Source: Streptomyces morookaense
Lineage (GTDB): Bacteria; Actinomycetota; Actinomycetes; Streptomycetales; Streptomycetaceae
DNA length: 64,000 nt
Direction: 5' to 3'
NCBI RefSeq assembly: GCF_013030945.1
Contig: NZ_JABBXF010000018.1
Location: 62,001-126,000, forward strand
The translations under genes were made by a program, and so were the position numbers. Below are positions 54,651 through 63,417 of the stretch, piece by piece. The notes below the pieces were generated by a model. That model was given only the letters and a program-made list of their open reading frames with translations. It had not been told where the DNA came from and ran no database searches. Every line of letters starts with the position of its first letter. The first letter of the stretch is position 1.

Positions 54651-54830
54651 ATGCGCAAGCGCTCAGGGCGCGTGGGACGTGTGGGACGGGACGACCGGGG
54701 GCAGACCTCGGTCGAGTACCTGGGCATCATCGCCGTGGTCGTCGCGATCATCCTGGTGCTGACGACCACCGACTTCGGCACCATGATCGCCACCGCCATC
54801 ACCAACCAGATCTCCAAGATCACCGGTTAG
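54651..54830 (+). CDS. flp: Flp-type major pilin
   Basis: The 59-residue prepilin has a basic leader (MRKRSGRVGRVGRDDRG), a cleavage site before QTSVEYLGIIAVVVAIILVL (the Glu5-Tyr6 motif of Flp pilins) and a short C-terminus. AGGGGAG lies 5 bases before the ATG. It is the subunit of the fiber assembled by TadA-C after processing by the prepilin peptidase at 58187. Confidence 0.92.
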   Translation: MRKRSGRVGRVGRDDRGQTSVEYLGIIAVVVAIILVLTTTDFGTMIATAITNQISKITG

Positions 54831-55399
54831 GCGGCGACGCGGGGCAGGCCTTCCCCCTCTACATCACGGCCGTGGCCGCCCTGCTCTTCCTGGCCCTGGC
54901 CTTCTTCGCCGTGGGGCAGGCCGGAGCCGCAAAGAACGGCGCCCGCACGGCGGCCGACGCGGCGGCCCTGGCGGCCGCGCAGGACTACCGCGACCAGCTG
55001 CGCACGGGCCTGCTGACGGCGCTCGCCGCGGGTGCGGACGGGCAGGACTGGCTGGCCGGGCGCGGCGCCGACGGCGCCCGTGCCTGCGCGGCGGCAGCCT
55101 CGTACGCCGCCGCGAACGGCGCCCGCCGGGCCATCACGTGTGACGAGGGCGACCGGCCGGGCTCGTTCACGGTCGCCGTCGAGTCGGCGGCGTCCGTGGG
55201 CCGGTCGGTGGTGCCGGGCACCGAGCACTTCCACGCGAAGGCCACGGCGACGGCCGTCGTGGTACCGCGCTGCGCGGCGGGCCCCGCGGCCGGGCAACTG
55301 ACCTGCGACGGAAGGGCCCTCGACGTCGACCCCCGGCAGCAGCGCCCCGGCACCGCCGTGAAGGCCGCGGACCTCTTCACCGTCCACCTCGCGAAGTGA
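54830..55399 (+). CDS. TadG/TadE-like pilus protein lacking an obvious start
   Basis: The frame is open from the last base of the pilin stop codon and reads GGDAGQAFPLYITAVAALLF with a TadG-like hydrophobic N-terminal helix. An exterior domain with several Cys follows (RACAAAASY, AITCDEGDRPG, VVPRCAAG, QLTCDGRALDVD). It ends at 55399. No ATG, GTG or TTG lies in frame before the helix unless it is far inside the pilin gene. The nearest is GTG 54620, which would prepend residues read out of frame from the whole flp gene. See findings. Confidence 0.6.
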   Translation, partial: GGDAGQAFPLYITAVAALLFLALAFFAVGQAGAAKNGARTAADAAALAAAQDYRDQLRTGLLTALAAGADGQDWLAGRGADGARACAAAASYAAANGARRAITCDEGDRPGSFTVAVESAASVGRSVVPGTEHFHAKATATAVVVPRCAAGPAAGQLTCDGRALDVDPRQQRPGTAVKAADLFTVHLAK

Positions 55400-55419
55400 G
55401 GGAAGTGAGGAACGTATCC

Positions 55420-56001
55420 ATGACCAGGTTCCGCAGATACAGGGCGCGGGCGATGCTGCCGGCGGCCCTGCTGATATCCCTGGCGGCGCTGACCGGTTGC
55501 GGGAGCGACGGCGGAAAGGGGGACGCGTCCCCGGCCGCGGCGACCTCAGCCCGGCCGGTGTCGGGGCCTTCCGGTGCGAACGGGCCCGCCGCCCCGGATG
55601 CGACGGCGGCGTCCATCGGGGAGCTCAAGGGCCCCGACGGGGTCGTGGTCACCCTCACCTCGGCGACCCGGGACAAGGGCGGCTTCGTCACGGTCAACGG
55701 GGCGGTGACCAACCGGGGTTCGAAGCCCTTCACGCCGCTGACCTGGCGGTCCAAGGAGACGGCGATGAAGTCCCAGTCGTCGGTCTCGGGCGCCTCGCTC
55801 ATCGACGAGGCGGGCCGCAAGCGCTACCTCGTGCTGCGGGACACGGACGGCGAATGCCTGTGCACCACGGGCCTGGTCACCATCCGCCCCGGCGAGAGCC
55901 GCCCGATCTTCGCCCAGTTCCCCGCGCCGCCCGACTCCGTCACGGAGGTCGGCTTCCAGCTGCCGGCCATGCCGTCCGTCCGTATCAAGCTCTCGGGGTG
56001 A
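55420..56001 (+). CDS. Tad-locus lipoprotein
   Basis: The 193-residue protein has a lipobox (SLAALTGCGSDGG) and an Ala/Pro/Gly linker. A beta-rich domain follows (DGVVVTLTSATRDKGGFVTV NGAVTNRGSKPFTPLTW) with CLCTTGLVTIRPGESRPIFA near the end. It resembles DUF4352-type or immunoglobulin-like lipoproteins. The ATG 55420 has GTGAGGAA upstream; GTG 55396 overlaps the TadG stop (GTGA) and would add 8 residues. Confidence 0.75.
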   Translation: MTRFRRYRARAMLPAALLISLAALTGCGSDGGKGDASPAAATSARPVSGPSGANGPAAPDATAASIGELKGPDGVVVTLTSATRDKGGFVTVNGAVTNRGSKPFTPLTWRSKETAMKSQSSVSGASLIDEAGRKRYLVLRDTDGECLCTTGLVTIRPGESRPIFAQFPAPPDSVTEVGFQLPAMPSVRIKLSG

Positions 56002-56008
56002 GCGCACC

Positions 56009-56623
56009 GTGCCGACACCACTGCGGGTCCGCTGCGCCACCGTCCTGGCCGCACTCCTGATCGGCACGGCGGCCGTCACCTCCGCCCACGCCGACACCGG
56101 CCCCGGCGGCCCCGCCGACACCACCCCGCCCGTGAAGCTCGATCCCGGCGCACGCGGCCTCAGGCTCCGCCCGGGGGCGAAGCTGGCGCCGGGGCGCGTC
56201 CTGGACATCAAGTCCGTGGTGGAGACGGACGGCGGCACCCAGCGCCGCGAGGACACCAACGCGGACGTGACCTTCGCCGTCCAGGCCGAGGTCCTCTTCG
56301 ACAAGGACAGCTCGGGCCTGGGCGGCGCGGCGGACACCCGCATCAAGGAGATCGCCGACGAGGCACGCCGCCAGCACGCCACCACCATCCGCATCTTCGG
56401 CTTCACGGACAACCTCGGCTCACCCGAGCACGGGGTGGCCCTCTCCAAGGAGCGGGCGTTGTCGGTCCAGCGCCAACTCGCCGACGAGCTGGGCTCGTCG
56501 GCGGTGAACTACCAGATCCGCGGCTACGGCGAGGACTACCCCATAGCGGACAACTCCACGGAGGAGGGCCGGAGAAAGAACCGGAGGGTGGAGATCAGCT
56601 TCCCGCGGGGTGGCGGGAAATGA
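56009..56623 (+). CDS. OmpA-family peptidoglycan-binding protein
   Basis: The 204-residue protein has a signal peptide (to TSAHAD), a short domain and an OmpA-like C-terminus: FAVQAEVLFDKDSSGLGGAA, IRIFGFTDNLGSPEHGVALS, KERALSVQRQLADELG and GYGEDYPIADNSTEEGRRKN RRVEI. The conserved Asp and Arg that bind meso-DAP are present. In this locus it may attach the Tad machine or its pilus to the wall. GTG start; it ends overlapping the next ATG by 4 bases. Confidence 0.88.
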   Translation: MPTPLRVRCATVLAALLIGTAAVTSAHADTGPGGPADTTPPVKLDPGARGLRLRPGAKLAPGRVLDIKSVVETDGGTQRREDTNADVTFAVQAEVLFDKDSSGLGGAADTRIKEIADEARRQHATTIRIFGFTDNLGSPEHGVALSKERALSVQRQLADELGSSAVNYQIRGYGEDYPIADNSTEEGRRKNRRVEISFPRGGGK

Positions 56624-57771
56624 GGTACGGGGCCACCGTTCTGGCCGCACTGGGAGCCCTGGCGGCACCGCCACCCGCGTACACCATGGCCCCGAACGTC
56701 CAGCCCGTCCACGGCACGACCACCGCGCCCGAGGCCCCGCAACTGAAGCCGGGCCCCGCCACCTACGCGGACACCCTCGCCCCCGGCGAGAAGAAGTACT
56801 ACGCGGTGACGCTGGACGACGAGTCCAGCGCCTACGTCTCCGCCGTGGCCGCGCCGCACCCCGGCACCGCCCTCGGCCTCCGCGACGGCATCGCGGTCTC
56901 CCTCCAGACCCCGGACGGCACCCCGTGCGGAACCCCCCGGCACCACACGTTCCTGTCGGAGGGCGGGCCCTATCCGCTCGCCGACACGGCCGAGCGCGTG
57001 GTGAAGGCGGGCGGCCCGTGCCGCGCGGCGGGCACGTACCGGTTCGTGCTGGAGCGCGGGGACGCCGCGGGCGGCGATCCGGCGCCGGTGCCGGTCGAGC
57101 TCGCCTATATGACCGCGGAACCGGTGGACGGACCCACGGCGCAAGGCGGTTGGCCGTCCGGTGCGGGTCACCCGATGCCGCAGGGCGTGCCGCGGAAGGT
57201 GACGGGCGGGACGGGGTTCAACGATGCCGCCGAGGTGGGCGACGGCGTGTGGGCGGACACCCTGCGCCCCGGTGAGACCCGCTTCTACCGGGTGTCGGTC
57301 GACGAGGGCGAACAGCTCTTCGCGGATGCGGAGTTCGGGGGCCTGGGCGGCCGGACGTCCTACACGGTCAGCGGGGTGCGCCTCGGGCTGAACAACGGTG
57401 CCCGGGGCTACGTGCTGAACAGAACCGGCGGCTACAAGGGCACGCCGACGGCGCTCTCCCTGGCGGCGGCCCCGACCACCCTGCCCGGCTGGCAGTTCCT
57501 CCAGGTCAGCGTCAACCCGAGGGCGGGTCGCGGGGAGGAGGCGGTCCCGGTGACGCTCCGGGTGGACGTGGCCGGCGCGGCCAGACCGCCGGGCTCGTCC
57601 GGCCAGGGCCACGGCGGGGTCGGCGGCGTGGCGGTGGCGGCCCCGGGCCGGCCGCACAACGAGGCGCTGCGGGTGGTGGGTTATGCGGGGGTCGGGACCG
57701 GGGCGGTCCTGATCCTGGGGCTGGGGGTTTGGGCCCTGCTGGCCCGGCGCCGGGCCCGTAGCGCCCCGTAG
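56620..57771 (+). CDS. Exported membrane-anchored protein in the Tad locus
   Basis: The 383-residue protein has a signal peptide and two similar extracytoplasmic units, each of the form YADTLAPGEKKYYAVTLDDE / WADTLRPGETRFYRVSVDEG. This suggests an internal duplication of a beta-sandwich. A C-terminal transmembrane helix (VLILGLGVWALLARR) follows. It overlaps the ompA-like gene by 4 bases and is translationally coupled to it. Its function is unknown. The arrangement suggests an envelope component specific to this Tad locus. Confidence 0.75.
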   Translation: MRYGATVLAALGALAAPPPAYTMAPNVQPVHGTTTAPEAPQLKPGPATYADTLAPGEKKYYAVTLDDESSAYVSAVAAPHPGTALGLRDGIAVSLQTPDGTPCGTPRHHTFLSEGGPYPLADTAERVVKAGGPCRAAGTYRFVLERGDAAGGDPAPVPVELAYMTAEPVDGPTAQGGWPSGAGHPMPQGVPRKVTGGTGFNDAAEVGDGVWADTLRPGETRFYRVSVDEGEQLFADAEFGGLGGRTSYTVSGVRLGLNNGARGYVLNRTGGYKGTPTALSLAAAPTTLPGWQFLQVSVNPRAGRGEEAVPVTLRVDVAGAARPPGSSGQGHGGVGGVAVAAPGRPHNEALRVVGYAGVGTGAVLILGLGVWALLARRRARSAP

Positions 57772-57794
57772 GGGGAGCCCCCCTTACGGGGCGC
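57761..57794. terminator. Hairpin after the Tad locus main operon
   Basis: gcgccccgta-ggggg and its complement form a strong hairpin overlapping the stop of the upstream gene and convergent with the DUF192 gene. Confidence 0.65.
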
Positions 57795-58128
57795 GGATCA
57801 GGAGCCGTGCCCCGGGCCGTACCCCCCAGCGGGCCATCGCGCCCGCCTCGGCCTCCAGGACATGGCGGGCCCGGAAGCGCGGCGCACCGAGCCGCCCCGG
57901 GGGCATCCGGCTCACGTCGAGGACGGTGAACTCCCGGTCCAGGTAGGCCACATCGAGGGCGAAGCGCATGCCGAAGGTGTGGACGCTCCCGGCCGGGGTG
58001 AGCAGCAGTGCTCCGTCGACGCCGGTGCGGCCGAGCAGCCCGCGCGTCCGTGCCCGCCAGGACGCCGCGATTTCCAGCGGAATCCCGGACGCCCCTCCTG
58101 TCACGTCGAGTTGGGGATCAGCAGCCAT
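57784..58128 (-). CDS. DUF192 protein
   Basis: The 114-residue protein has the DUF192 core: LEIAASWRARTRGLLGRTGV, GALLLTPAGSVHTFGMRFAL DVAYLD and EAEAGAMARWGVRPGARLLI. The family is often found beside Tad loci or exported proteins and has no established function. It sits between the main Tad operon and the prepilin peptidase gene, on the opposite strand. Confidence 0.85.
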   Translation of the reverse strand: MAADPQLDVTGGASGIPLEIAASWRARTRGLLGRTGVDGALLLTPAGSVHTFGMRFALDVAYLDREFTVLDVSRMPPGRLGAPRFRARHVLEAEAGAMARWGVRPGARLLIRAP

Positions 58129-58186
58129 GGATCCAGGTTATCCACAGGCCCGGGCGGAGATTGCTCACGCGCCGTAACCTCTTTGC

Positions 58187-58912
58187 ATGGACGTGGTGTT
58201 GATCGTTCTGGCGGCGCTGTACGGGGCCGTGGCCGGTGCGCTGCTGCCCCGCGCGCGGTACCGGCTGTGTGTGGAGCCGGGTGCGGAGTGGCGGTCGTGG
58301 GGGCCGTGCGGGCATCCGGTCGGCGGGTGGGCCGGGCGGGCGCGGTGCGGGGTGTGCGGCGAGGGGTACGGGGTGCCGGTGCTCGTCCCGCTGGTGGTCG
58401 CGGTGCTGGTGTGCGCGGGGCTGGCCGCGGGCACGGGGGCGCGGCCGGAGCTGGCGGTGTGGCTGGCGGCGGCGCCGGCGGGGGTGCTGCTGGCGGGGGT
58501 CGACCGGTCGGTGCACCGGCTGCCCGACGTGCTGACGCTGCCGCTGGCCGCGGGGCTGGCCGCCGGGCTGGGCCTCGCCGCGCTGATACCCGGGGCGGCC
58601 GGGTCGTGGCGCGGTGCCCTGCTCGGCGCGGCGGTGCTGGGCGGCGGCTACGGGGCGCTCTTCCTGCTGCACCCGGCGGGCCTGGGCCTCGGGGACGTGA
58701 AGCTGGCGGCGGCCCTCGGCTGCGCCCTGGGCTGGTACGGCTGGCCGGCCGTGGTGCTGGGTGCGCTGGCGGGGCTGCTGTCGGGGTCCCTCTACGGCTC
58801 GGCGCTGCTCGTGACGCGCCGGGCGGGCCGGGGTGCGGCGATCCCGTTCGGGCCGTTCCTGCTCGCGGGGGCGTGGGCGGGGGTGATCGCCGGGGGCTGG
58901 GGAGCGGTGTGA
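58187..58912 (+). CDS. tadV: Prepilin peptidase (A24, TadV-like)
   Basis: The 241-residue integral membrane protein contains the two catalytic aspartates of A24 peptidases (GVDRSVHRLPD and GLGLGDVKLAAALG). It has an N-terminal cytoplasmic Cys block (GPCGHPVGGWAGRARCGVCG) and seven hydrophobic helices. It processes the Flp and TadE-type prepilins. Confidence 0.92.
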   Translation: MDVVLIVLAALYGAVAGALLPRARYRLCVEPGAEWRSWGPCGHPVGGWAGRARCGVCGEGYGVPVLVPLVVAVLVCAGLAAGTGARPELAVWLAAAPAGVLLAGVDRSVHRLPDVLTLPLAAGLAAGLGLAALIPGAAGSWRGALLGAAVLGGGYGALFLLHPAGLGLGDVKLAAALGCALGWYGWPAVVLGALAGLLSGSLYGSALLVTRRAGRGAAIPFGPFLLAGAWAGVIAGGWGAV

Positions 58913-59419
58913 GGCGGAGCGGGGCGATCAGGCCGCGGGCATCCGGCGATCGGAAATCGGCCAGAGGAGATCACACTGCGTGTTCGTCCCGGGGCGAGGT
59001 GTTGCGCGGCGTCCCACGAATGGCTCCGGCGCGTCAATCCGGCGAAAACTTTCGGAGACATTCCGGAAAGCCCCGGAGACCGTTCTCGGGATCCGACCGC
59101 TTGACCTGTTATACGGTGTATGCCCTGTGCTGGCTGGCCTTATGTGTTCCGAAGCCGCTATGCCGACAGGCCTGTTCAAGATCAACTAAGGGTGTCCGGG
59201 TCAGCGCGCCACACGCCGTCACCCTCCTCGGTGCACAAACACGGGCTCCGGAAAGGTTATGGTGGAAACCCCCCCTCGGGCCGGTCCGTATCCCCCCCAC
59301 GGACCGGCCCGTTTTCTTTCCCCCGTGTCACTCTCTGTAGGGAAGAGCGCGACCTTGGGCGACGATCGCCCGTTACGGAGCCCTTTCCGGAATCGACGGA
59401 TCCGGAAAATGATCCGTAT
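58913..59419. ncRNA. Gene-free stretch with terminator: candidate small RNA
   Basis: About 500 bases between tadV and the aldo/keto reductase have no convincing coding frame. The part 59110-59320 is richer in A/T than genes here and ends in a strong hairpin (59277-59311) with a T-run, in plus orientation, with no gene upstream of it for 360 bases on that strand. A TATAC-like -10 at 59109-59114 could drive a transcript of about 190 bases. No match to a known RNA family is claimed. Confidence 0.35.
59277..59319 (+). terminator. Strong terminator hairpin with T-run
   Basis: cgggccggtccgt-atccccccc-acggaccggcccg is a perfect 13-base stem followed by TTTTCTTT. It follows no recognisable plus-strand gene except tadV, 365 bases upstream. 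Confidence 0.9.
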
Positions 59420-60457
59420 TCACCCCCGGCGGGCCCAGATATTGACGCCTTCCGTGCTGACGGCCAGCGCATCGATCTCCGCCAGCTCCTCCTTGGTCAG
59501 CTCCGGCGCACCGACCGCCGCCACATTCGCCTCCAGCTGGGCCACGCTGGACGCACCCATCAGCGCCGAGGTCATCCGCTCGTCCCGCAGCACCCACGCG
59601 AGGGCGAGCTGGGCGAGGGACTGGCCACGCCGCTGCGCGATCCCGTTCAGGCCGCGCAGGCGCCGCACCACGTCCTCGGTGAGCAGCCCCGGGTCCAGCG
59701 AGGTGCCCCGCGAGGCGCGCGAGCCCTCCGGGACGCCCTGCAGGTACTTGTCCGTGAGCAGGCCCTGGGCGAGCGGGGCGAAGGCGATGCAGCCCATGCC
59801 CTCCTCCTCCAGGGCGTCCAGCAGGGCGTCCTCCTCCGTCCAGCGGTTGATCATGGAGTAGGAGGGCTGGTGGATGAGAGCCGGTACGCCCATCTCGCGC
59901 AGCAACCGGGCCGCTTCGCGGGTCTGCTCCGCGGTGTAGGACGAGACACCCGCGTACAGCGCCTTGCCCTGGTGTACGGCGGACGCCAGTGCGCCCATCG
60001 TCTCCTCCAGCGGCGTCTGCGGGTCGAAACGGTGCGAATAGAAGATGTCGACGTAGTCGACACCCATCCGGCGCAGCGATGCGTCCAGAGACGACAGCAG
60101 GTACTTCCGCGAGCCCCACTCGCCGTACGGGCCCGGGTGCATCAGGTATCCGGCCTTGGTGGAGAGGACCAGCTCGTCGCGGTAGGGCCGGAAGTCCTGC
60201 GCGAACAGCTTGCCGAAGTTCAGTTCGGCGGAACCGGGCGGCGGCCCGTAGTTGTTGGCCAGATCGAAATGGGTGACCCCGAGGTCGAAGGCCCGGCGGA
60301 GAATGGCCCGCTGCGAGTCGAGGGTGCGGTCGTCGCCGAAGTTGTGCCACAGTCCCAGGGAGACGGCCGGCAGTTTGAGGCCGCTGCGGCCCGTACGCCG
60401 GTACTCCATGGCGTCGTAGCGCGTCTCGGCGGCTCGGTACAGCAAGGGATCGGTCAT
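59420..60457 (-). CDS. Aldo/keto reductase (YghZ-like L-glyceraldehyde 3-phosphate reductase)
   Basis: The 345-residue NADPH-dependent reductase contains the family blocks RRTGRSGLKLPAVSLGLWHN, FGDDRTLDSQRAILRRAFDL, THFDLANNYGPPPGSAELNF and VDYVDIFYSHRFDPQTPLEE. YSMINRWTEEDALL and AFAPLAQGLLTDKYLQGVP follow. The Asp-Tyr-Lys-His tetrad lies in DLANNYGP, TKAGY and YSHRFD. The ATG 60457 is chosen; upstream sequence in the same frame belongs to the antisense of uppS and is not coding. Confidence 0.93.
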   Translation of the reverse strand: MTDPLLYRAAETRYDAMEYRRTGRSGLKLPAVSLGLWHNFGDDRTLDSQRAILRRAFDLGVTHFDLANNYGPPPGSAELNFGKLFAQDFRPYRDELVLSTKAGYLMHPGPYGEWGSRKYLLSSLDASLRRMGVDYVDIFYSHRFDPQTPLEETMGALASAVHQGKALYAGVSSYTAEQTREAARLLREMGVPALIHQPSYSMINRWTEEDALLDALEEEGMGCIAFAPLAQGLLTDKYLQGVPEGSRASRGTSLDPGLLTEDVVRRLRGLNGIAQRRGQSLAQLALAWVLRDERMTSALMGASSVAQLEANVAAVGAPELTKEELAEIDALAVSTEGVNIWARRG

Positions 60458-60568
60458 GGCCCTCTGCCTATCACCTTCCTGTGACGGGCCGAGTTGGGTG
60501 CACGCGACACGCTGGCAGTAGGGTTGGCGCCTTCGGGGCGACCGCCGAGCATGGAGGGGCAGGAAGAC

Positions 60569-61330
60569 GTGAAGTTGCGCGACCTGGTGTACAGGCTTTA
60601 CGCACGCCGGGTGGAGGGCCGCCTCGACCACGCCCAGGTGCCCAAGCACATCGGCGTCATCCTCGACGGCAACCGCCGCTGGGCGCGCGCCGACGGCCGC
60701 ACGACGGAGCAGGGCCACCAGGCCGGCGCCGCCAAGATCTCCGAACTGCTCGGCTGGTGCGCCGAGACGGACGTCGAGGTCGTCACCCTCTGGATGCTGT
60801 CCACGGACAACCTGGACCGGCCCGCCGAGGAACTGAACCCGCTGCTCTCGATCATCGAGAACACGGTGCGCGGCCTGGCGGCCGACGGCCGCTGGCGCGT
60901 GCACCACGTGGGCACCCTCGACCTGCTGCCGGCCCGGACCCAGTCCGTCCTGAAAGAGGCCGAGCAGGACACGATCGGCATCGACGGAATACTGGTCAAC
61001 GTGGCCGTCGGCTACGGCGGCCGGCAGGAGATCGCCGACGCGGTGCGCTCGCTGATCCTGGAGGCCGCGGAGAACGGCGCCTCTTTCGAGGAACTGGCCG
61101 AGAAGGTCGACGTCGACCACATCACCAAGCACCTCTACACCCGCGGCCAGCCCGACCCGGACCTCATCATCCGCACCAGCGGCGAACAGCGTCTGTCCGG
61201 TTTCATGCTCTGGCAGAGCGCGCACTCCGAGTACTACTTCTGCGAAGTCTTCTGGCCGGCGTTCCGAAAGGTCGACTTCCTGCGCGCACTGCGCGACTAT
61301 GCGGCGCGGCACCGCCGTTACGGGTTCTGA
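60569..61330 (+). CDS. uppS: Isoprenyl transferase (undecaprenyl diphosphate synthase family)
   Basis: This cis-prenyltransferase builds the polyprenyl carrier of cell-wall synthesis. The 253-residue protein carries HIGVILDGNRRWARADGR, with the catalytic Asp and Asn, and RTSGEQRLSGFMLWQSAHSE YYFCEVFWP. The GTG at 60569 gives KLRDLVYRLYARRVEGRLDH, the usual Streptomyces start. GGAGG lies at 60553-60557 and AGGAAG nearer. Some members of this family make shorter or other polyprenols. Confidence 0.94.
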   Translation: MKLRDLVYRLYARRVEGRLDHAQVPKHIGVILDGNRRWARADGRTTEQGHQAGAAKISELLGWCAETDVEVVTLWMLSTDNLDRPAEELNPLLSIIENTVRGLAADGRWRVHHVGTLDLLPARTQSVLKEAEQDTIGIDGILVNVAVGYGGRQEIADAVRSLILEAAENGASFEELAEKVDVDHITKHLYTRGQPDPDLIIRTSGEQRLSGFMLWQSAHSEYYFCEVFWPAFRKVDFLRALRDYAARHRRYGF

Positions 61331-61673
61331 CCGCGCCGCGCCCCGTAACGGGCGCGAGTAACCACACACAGCCCGCACTTCCACCACACCGCTCAAGTGC
61401 GGGACCGCATATGCCGTTGCATGGTCTCCCGGCCCAGCGGGAATATCCCCTCCAGGCCGACGGCCGGTCATAGGGCCGTCGCTCTGCCAGCGGGCGGCAT
61501 GGGGCCGCCCGCCCGGGAGGCCTTTTTGCACCAGTACGTCGACCGTGCGCAGCAGGAAGCGGGACCGGCAAGGCCGAGTGTTCCCGCGGGCCCTTGGGGC
61601 CACTGCACGGCTCCCGGACCGTTCCCCGCGACTCCGTCGCGCCCCGACCTCTTCCGAGGGGGTTCGTCCACCC
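61331..61673. other. Intergenic region between uppS and phoH
   Basis: A hairpin cgcgcccc-gtaac-gggcgcg at 61338-61358 probably terminates uppS. The remaining 300 bases have no supported gene on either strand; the open frames there are antisense extensions of the aldo/keto reductase frame or leader extensions of phoH. Confidence 0.45.
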
Positions 61674-62996
61674 GTGGTGACCAGCAAGAAGCGCCGTGAG
61701 AACGACCGGCGCACCTATGTCCTCGACACCAGCGTCCTGCTGGCCGATCCAGGAGCCATGTGCCGCTTCGAGGAGCACGAGGTCGTGCTTCCCGTCGTGG
61801 TGGTCACGGAGTTGGAGGCCAAGAGGCATCACCCCGAGCTCGGGTACTTCGCCCGCAAGGCTCTGCGCCTGCTCGACGAGTACCGCGTGCAGTTCGGCCG
61901 GCTCGACGCGCCGATCACGATCGGCGAGCTGGGCGGGACACTGCGGGTCGAGCTCAACCACTCGGACACGGGCATACTGCCGGCCGGATTCCGCCTCGGC
62001 GACAACGACTCGCGCATCCTCGCGGTCGCCCGCAACCTCCAGGCCGAGGGCTACGACGTCACCGTCGTCTCGAAGGACCTCCCGCTGCGCATCAAGGCGT
62101 CCGCGGTGGGACTGCTGGCCGAGGAGTACCGGGCGGAGTGGGCCGTCACGGACTCGGGCTGGACGGGCATGGCGGAGCTGGCCGTCACGGGCGGGCAGAT
62201 CGACGAACTCTTCGCCGAGGAGCGGGTGTACGTTCCGGAGGCCGCCGAACTGCCCGTGCACACCGGTCTGGTGCTGCAGTCCGAGCGCGGCAAGGCGCTG
62301 GGCCGGGTCGCGGCGGACGGTTCGGTGCGGCTGGTGCGCGGCGACCGGGAAGCCTTCGGGATCCACGGCCGCAGCGCCGAACAGCGCATCGCGCTGGACC
62401 TGCTGCTGGACCAGGAGATCGGCATCGTCTCGATGGGCGGCCGGGCCGGTACGGGCAAGTCGGCGCTGGCGCTGTGCGCCGGGCTGGAGGCCGTCCTGGA
62501 GCGGCGGCAGCACCGCAAGGTGATGGTCTTCCGGCCGCTGTACGCGGTGGGCGGCCAGGAGCTGGGCTATCTGCCGGGCAGCGAGGCGGAGAAGATGAGC
62601 CCGTGGGCCCAGGCGGTCTTCGACACCCTGTCCGCGGTGACCACCGCCGAGGTGATCGAGGAGGTCGTCGGGCGCGGCATGCTGGAGGTGCTGCCGCTCA
62701 CCCATATCCGCGGACGCTCGCTGCACGATGCGTTCGTCATCGTGGACGAGGCCCAGTCGCTCGAACGAAACGTGCTTCTGACCGTTTTGTCGAGGATCGG
62801 GGCCAACTCCCGTGTGGTGCTGACCCATGACGTGGCGCAGCGCGACAACCTCCGCGTCGGGCGCTACGACGGCGTGGTCGCCGTCGTGGAGCGGCTGAAG
62901 GGCCACCCCCTCTTCTCCCATGTGACGCTGACGCGTTCGGAGCGCTCGCCGATTGCGGCGCTGGTGACCGAAATGCTGGAGGACGGCCGCATCTAG
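61674..62996 (+). CDS. PIN-PhoH fusion ATPase
   Basis: The 440-residue protein has an N-terminal PIN nuclease domain ([54 protein letters not shown]) with the acidic metal residues, then a PhoH ATPase. Walker A is [15 protein letters not shown] (about residue 255) and Walker B is [24 protein letters not shown] is the sensor region. PhoH2-type proteins are RNA helicase/ribonucleases. GTG 61674 with GAGGGGG about 12 bases upstream; GTG 61677 is the adjacent alternative. Confidence 0.93.
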   Translation: MVTSKKRRENDRRTYVLDTSVLLADPGAMCRFEEHEVVLPVVVVTELEAKRHHPELGYFARKALRLLDEYRVQFGRLDAPITIGELGGTLRVELNHSDTGILPAGFRLGDNDSRILAVARNLQAEGYDVTVVSKDLPLRIKASAVGLLAEEYRAEWAVTDSGWTGMAELAVTGGQIDELFAEERVYVPEAAELPVHTGLVLQSERGKALGRVAADGSVRLVRGDREAFGIHGRSAEQRIALDLLLDQEIGIVSMGGRAGTGKSALALCAGLEAVLERRQHRKVMVFRPLYAVGGQELGYLPGSEAEKMSPWAQAVFDTLSAVTTAEVIEEVVGRGMLEVLPLTHIRGRSLHDAFVIVDEAQSLERNVLLTVLSRIGANSRVVLTHDVAQRDNLRVGRYDGVVAVVERLKGHPLFSHVTLTRSERSPIAALVTEMLEDGRI

Positions 62997-63417
62997 GCCA
63001 GTTCGTTCAGGAGGGGCTTGCAGTGCGCGGTGCGCGGCAAAGCCGAAGAGCTTAGCCGCGCGCCGTCGCCGGGTGCCGAACTTTCCGTGAAACCCCAGGA
63101 GTAAACGGGGTGTGAGCTTTCCCACGTACCCATGAATTGCCTACGGGCGTGTCGTTCGGGCAGAGTCTCAGTCCTGTCAGGCCCCGCATACGGCACTTCA
63201 GCCCCCCAGGGGGCGGTGCGTCACACAAACTGAACAGCGTCGCCGTATGCCGCCCGAGCATCATGCGGACCTCCCTCGCGGGAGGGCCCACCGGGTCCGT
63301 GCCTCCAGTGACCAGCCGGCTCCTGCTTTTTGGGGGCCGCGCCTGACGGAGGCCAGCGCCAGGGGCACGATTGCGCCCGCGAGGTCACCGATGCGGGTGT
63401 TGCTGGAAGGAAACCGT
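62997..63417. other. Leader region before the transglycosylase-like gene
   Basis: About 420 bases contain several hairpins, including cctccctcgcgggagg (63272-63287), ccagccggctcc followed by TTTTT, and gcgcccgcgag. They precede a cell-wall hydrolase gene, the class of gene that in Streptomyces carries long cyclic di-AMP-sensing leaders. I did not find the diagnostic riboswitch consensus blocks. Confidence 0.35.

Noticed and set aside
60458..61714. N-terminal extension of the aldo/keto reductase frame
   Set aside because: The extension is antisense to uppS, lacks homology to the family and would more than double protein length; a normal ATG is at 60457.
62997..63417. Cyclic di-AMP (ydaO-yuaA) riboswitch
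   Set aside because: The gene type would fit, but I could not find the characteristic conserved blocks; only non-specific hairpins are visible, so it is not annotated as a riboswitch.
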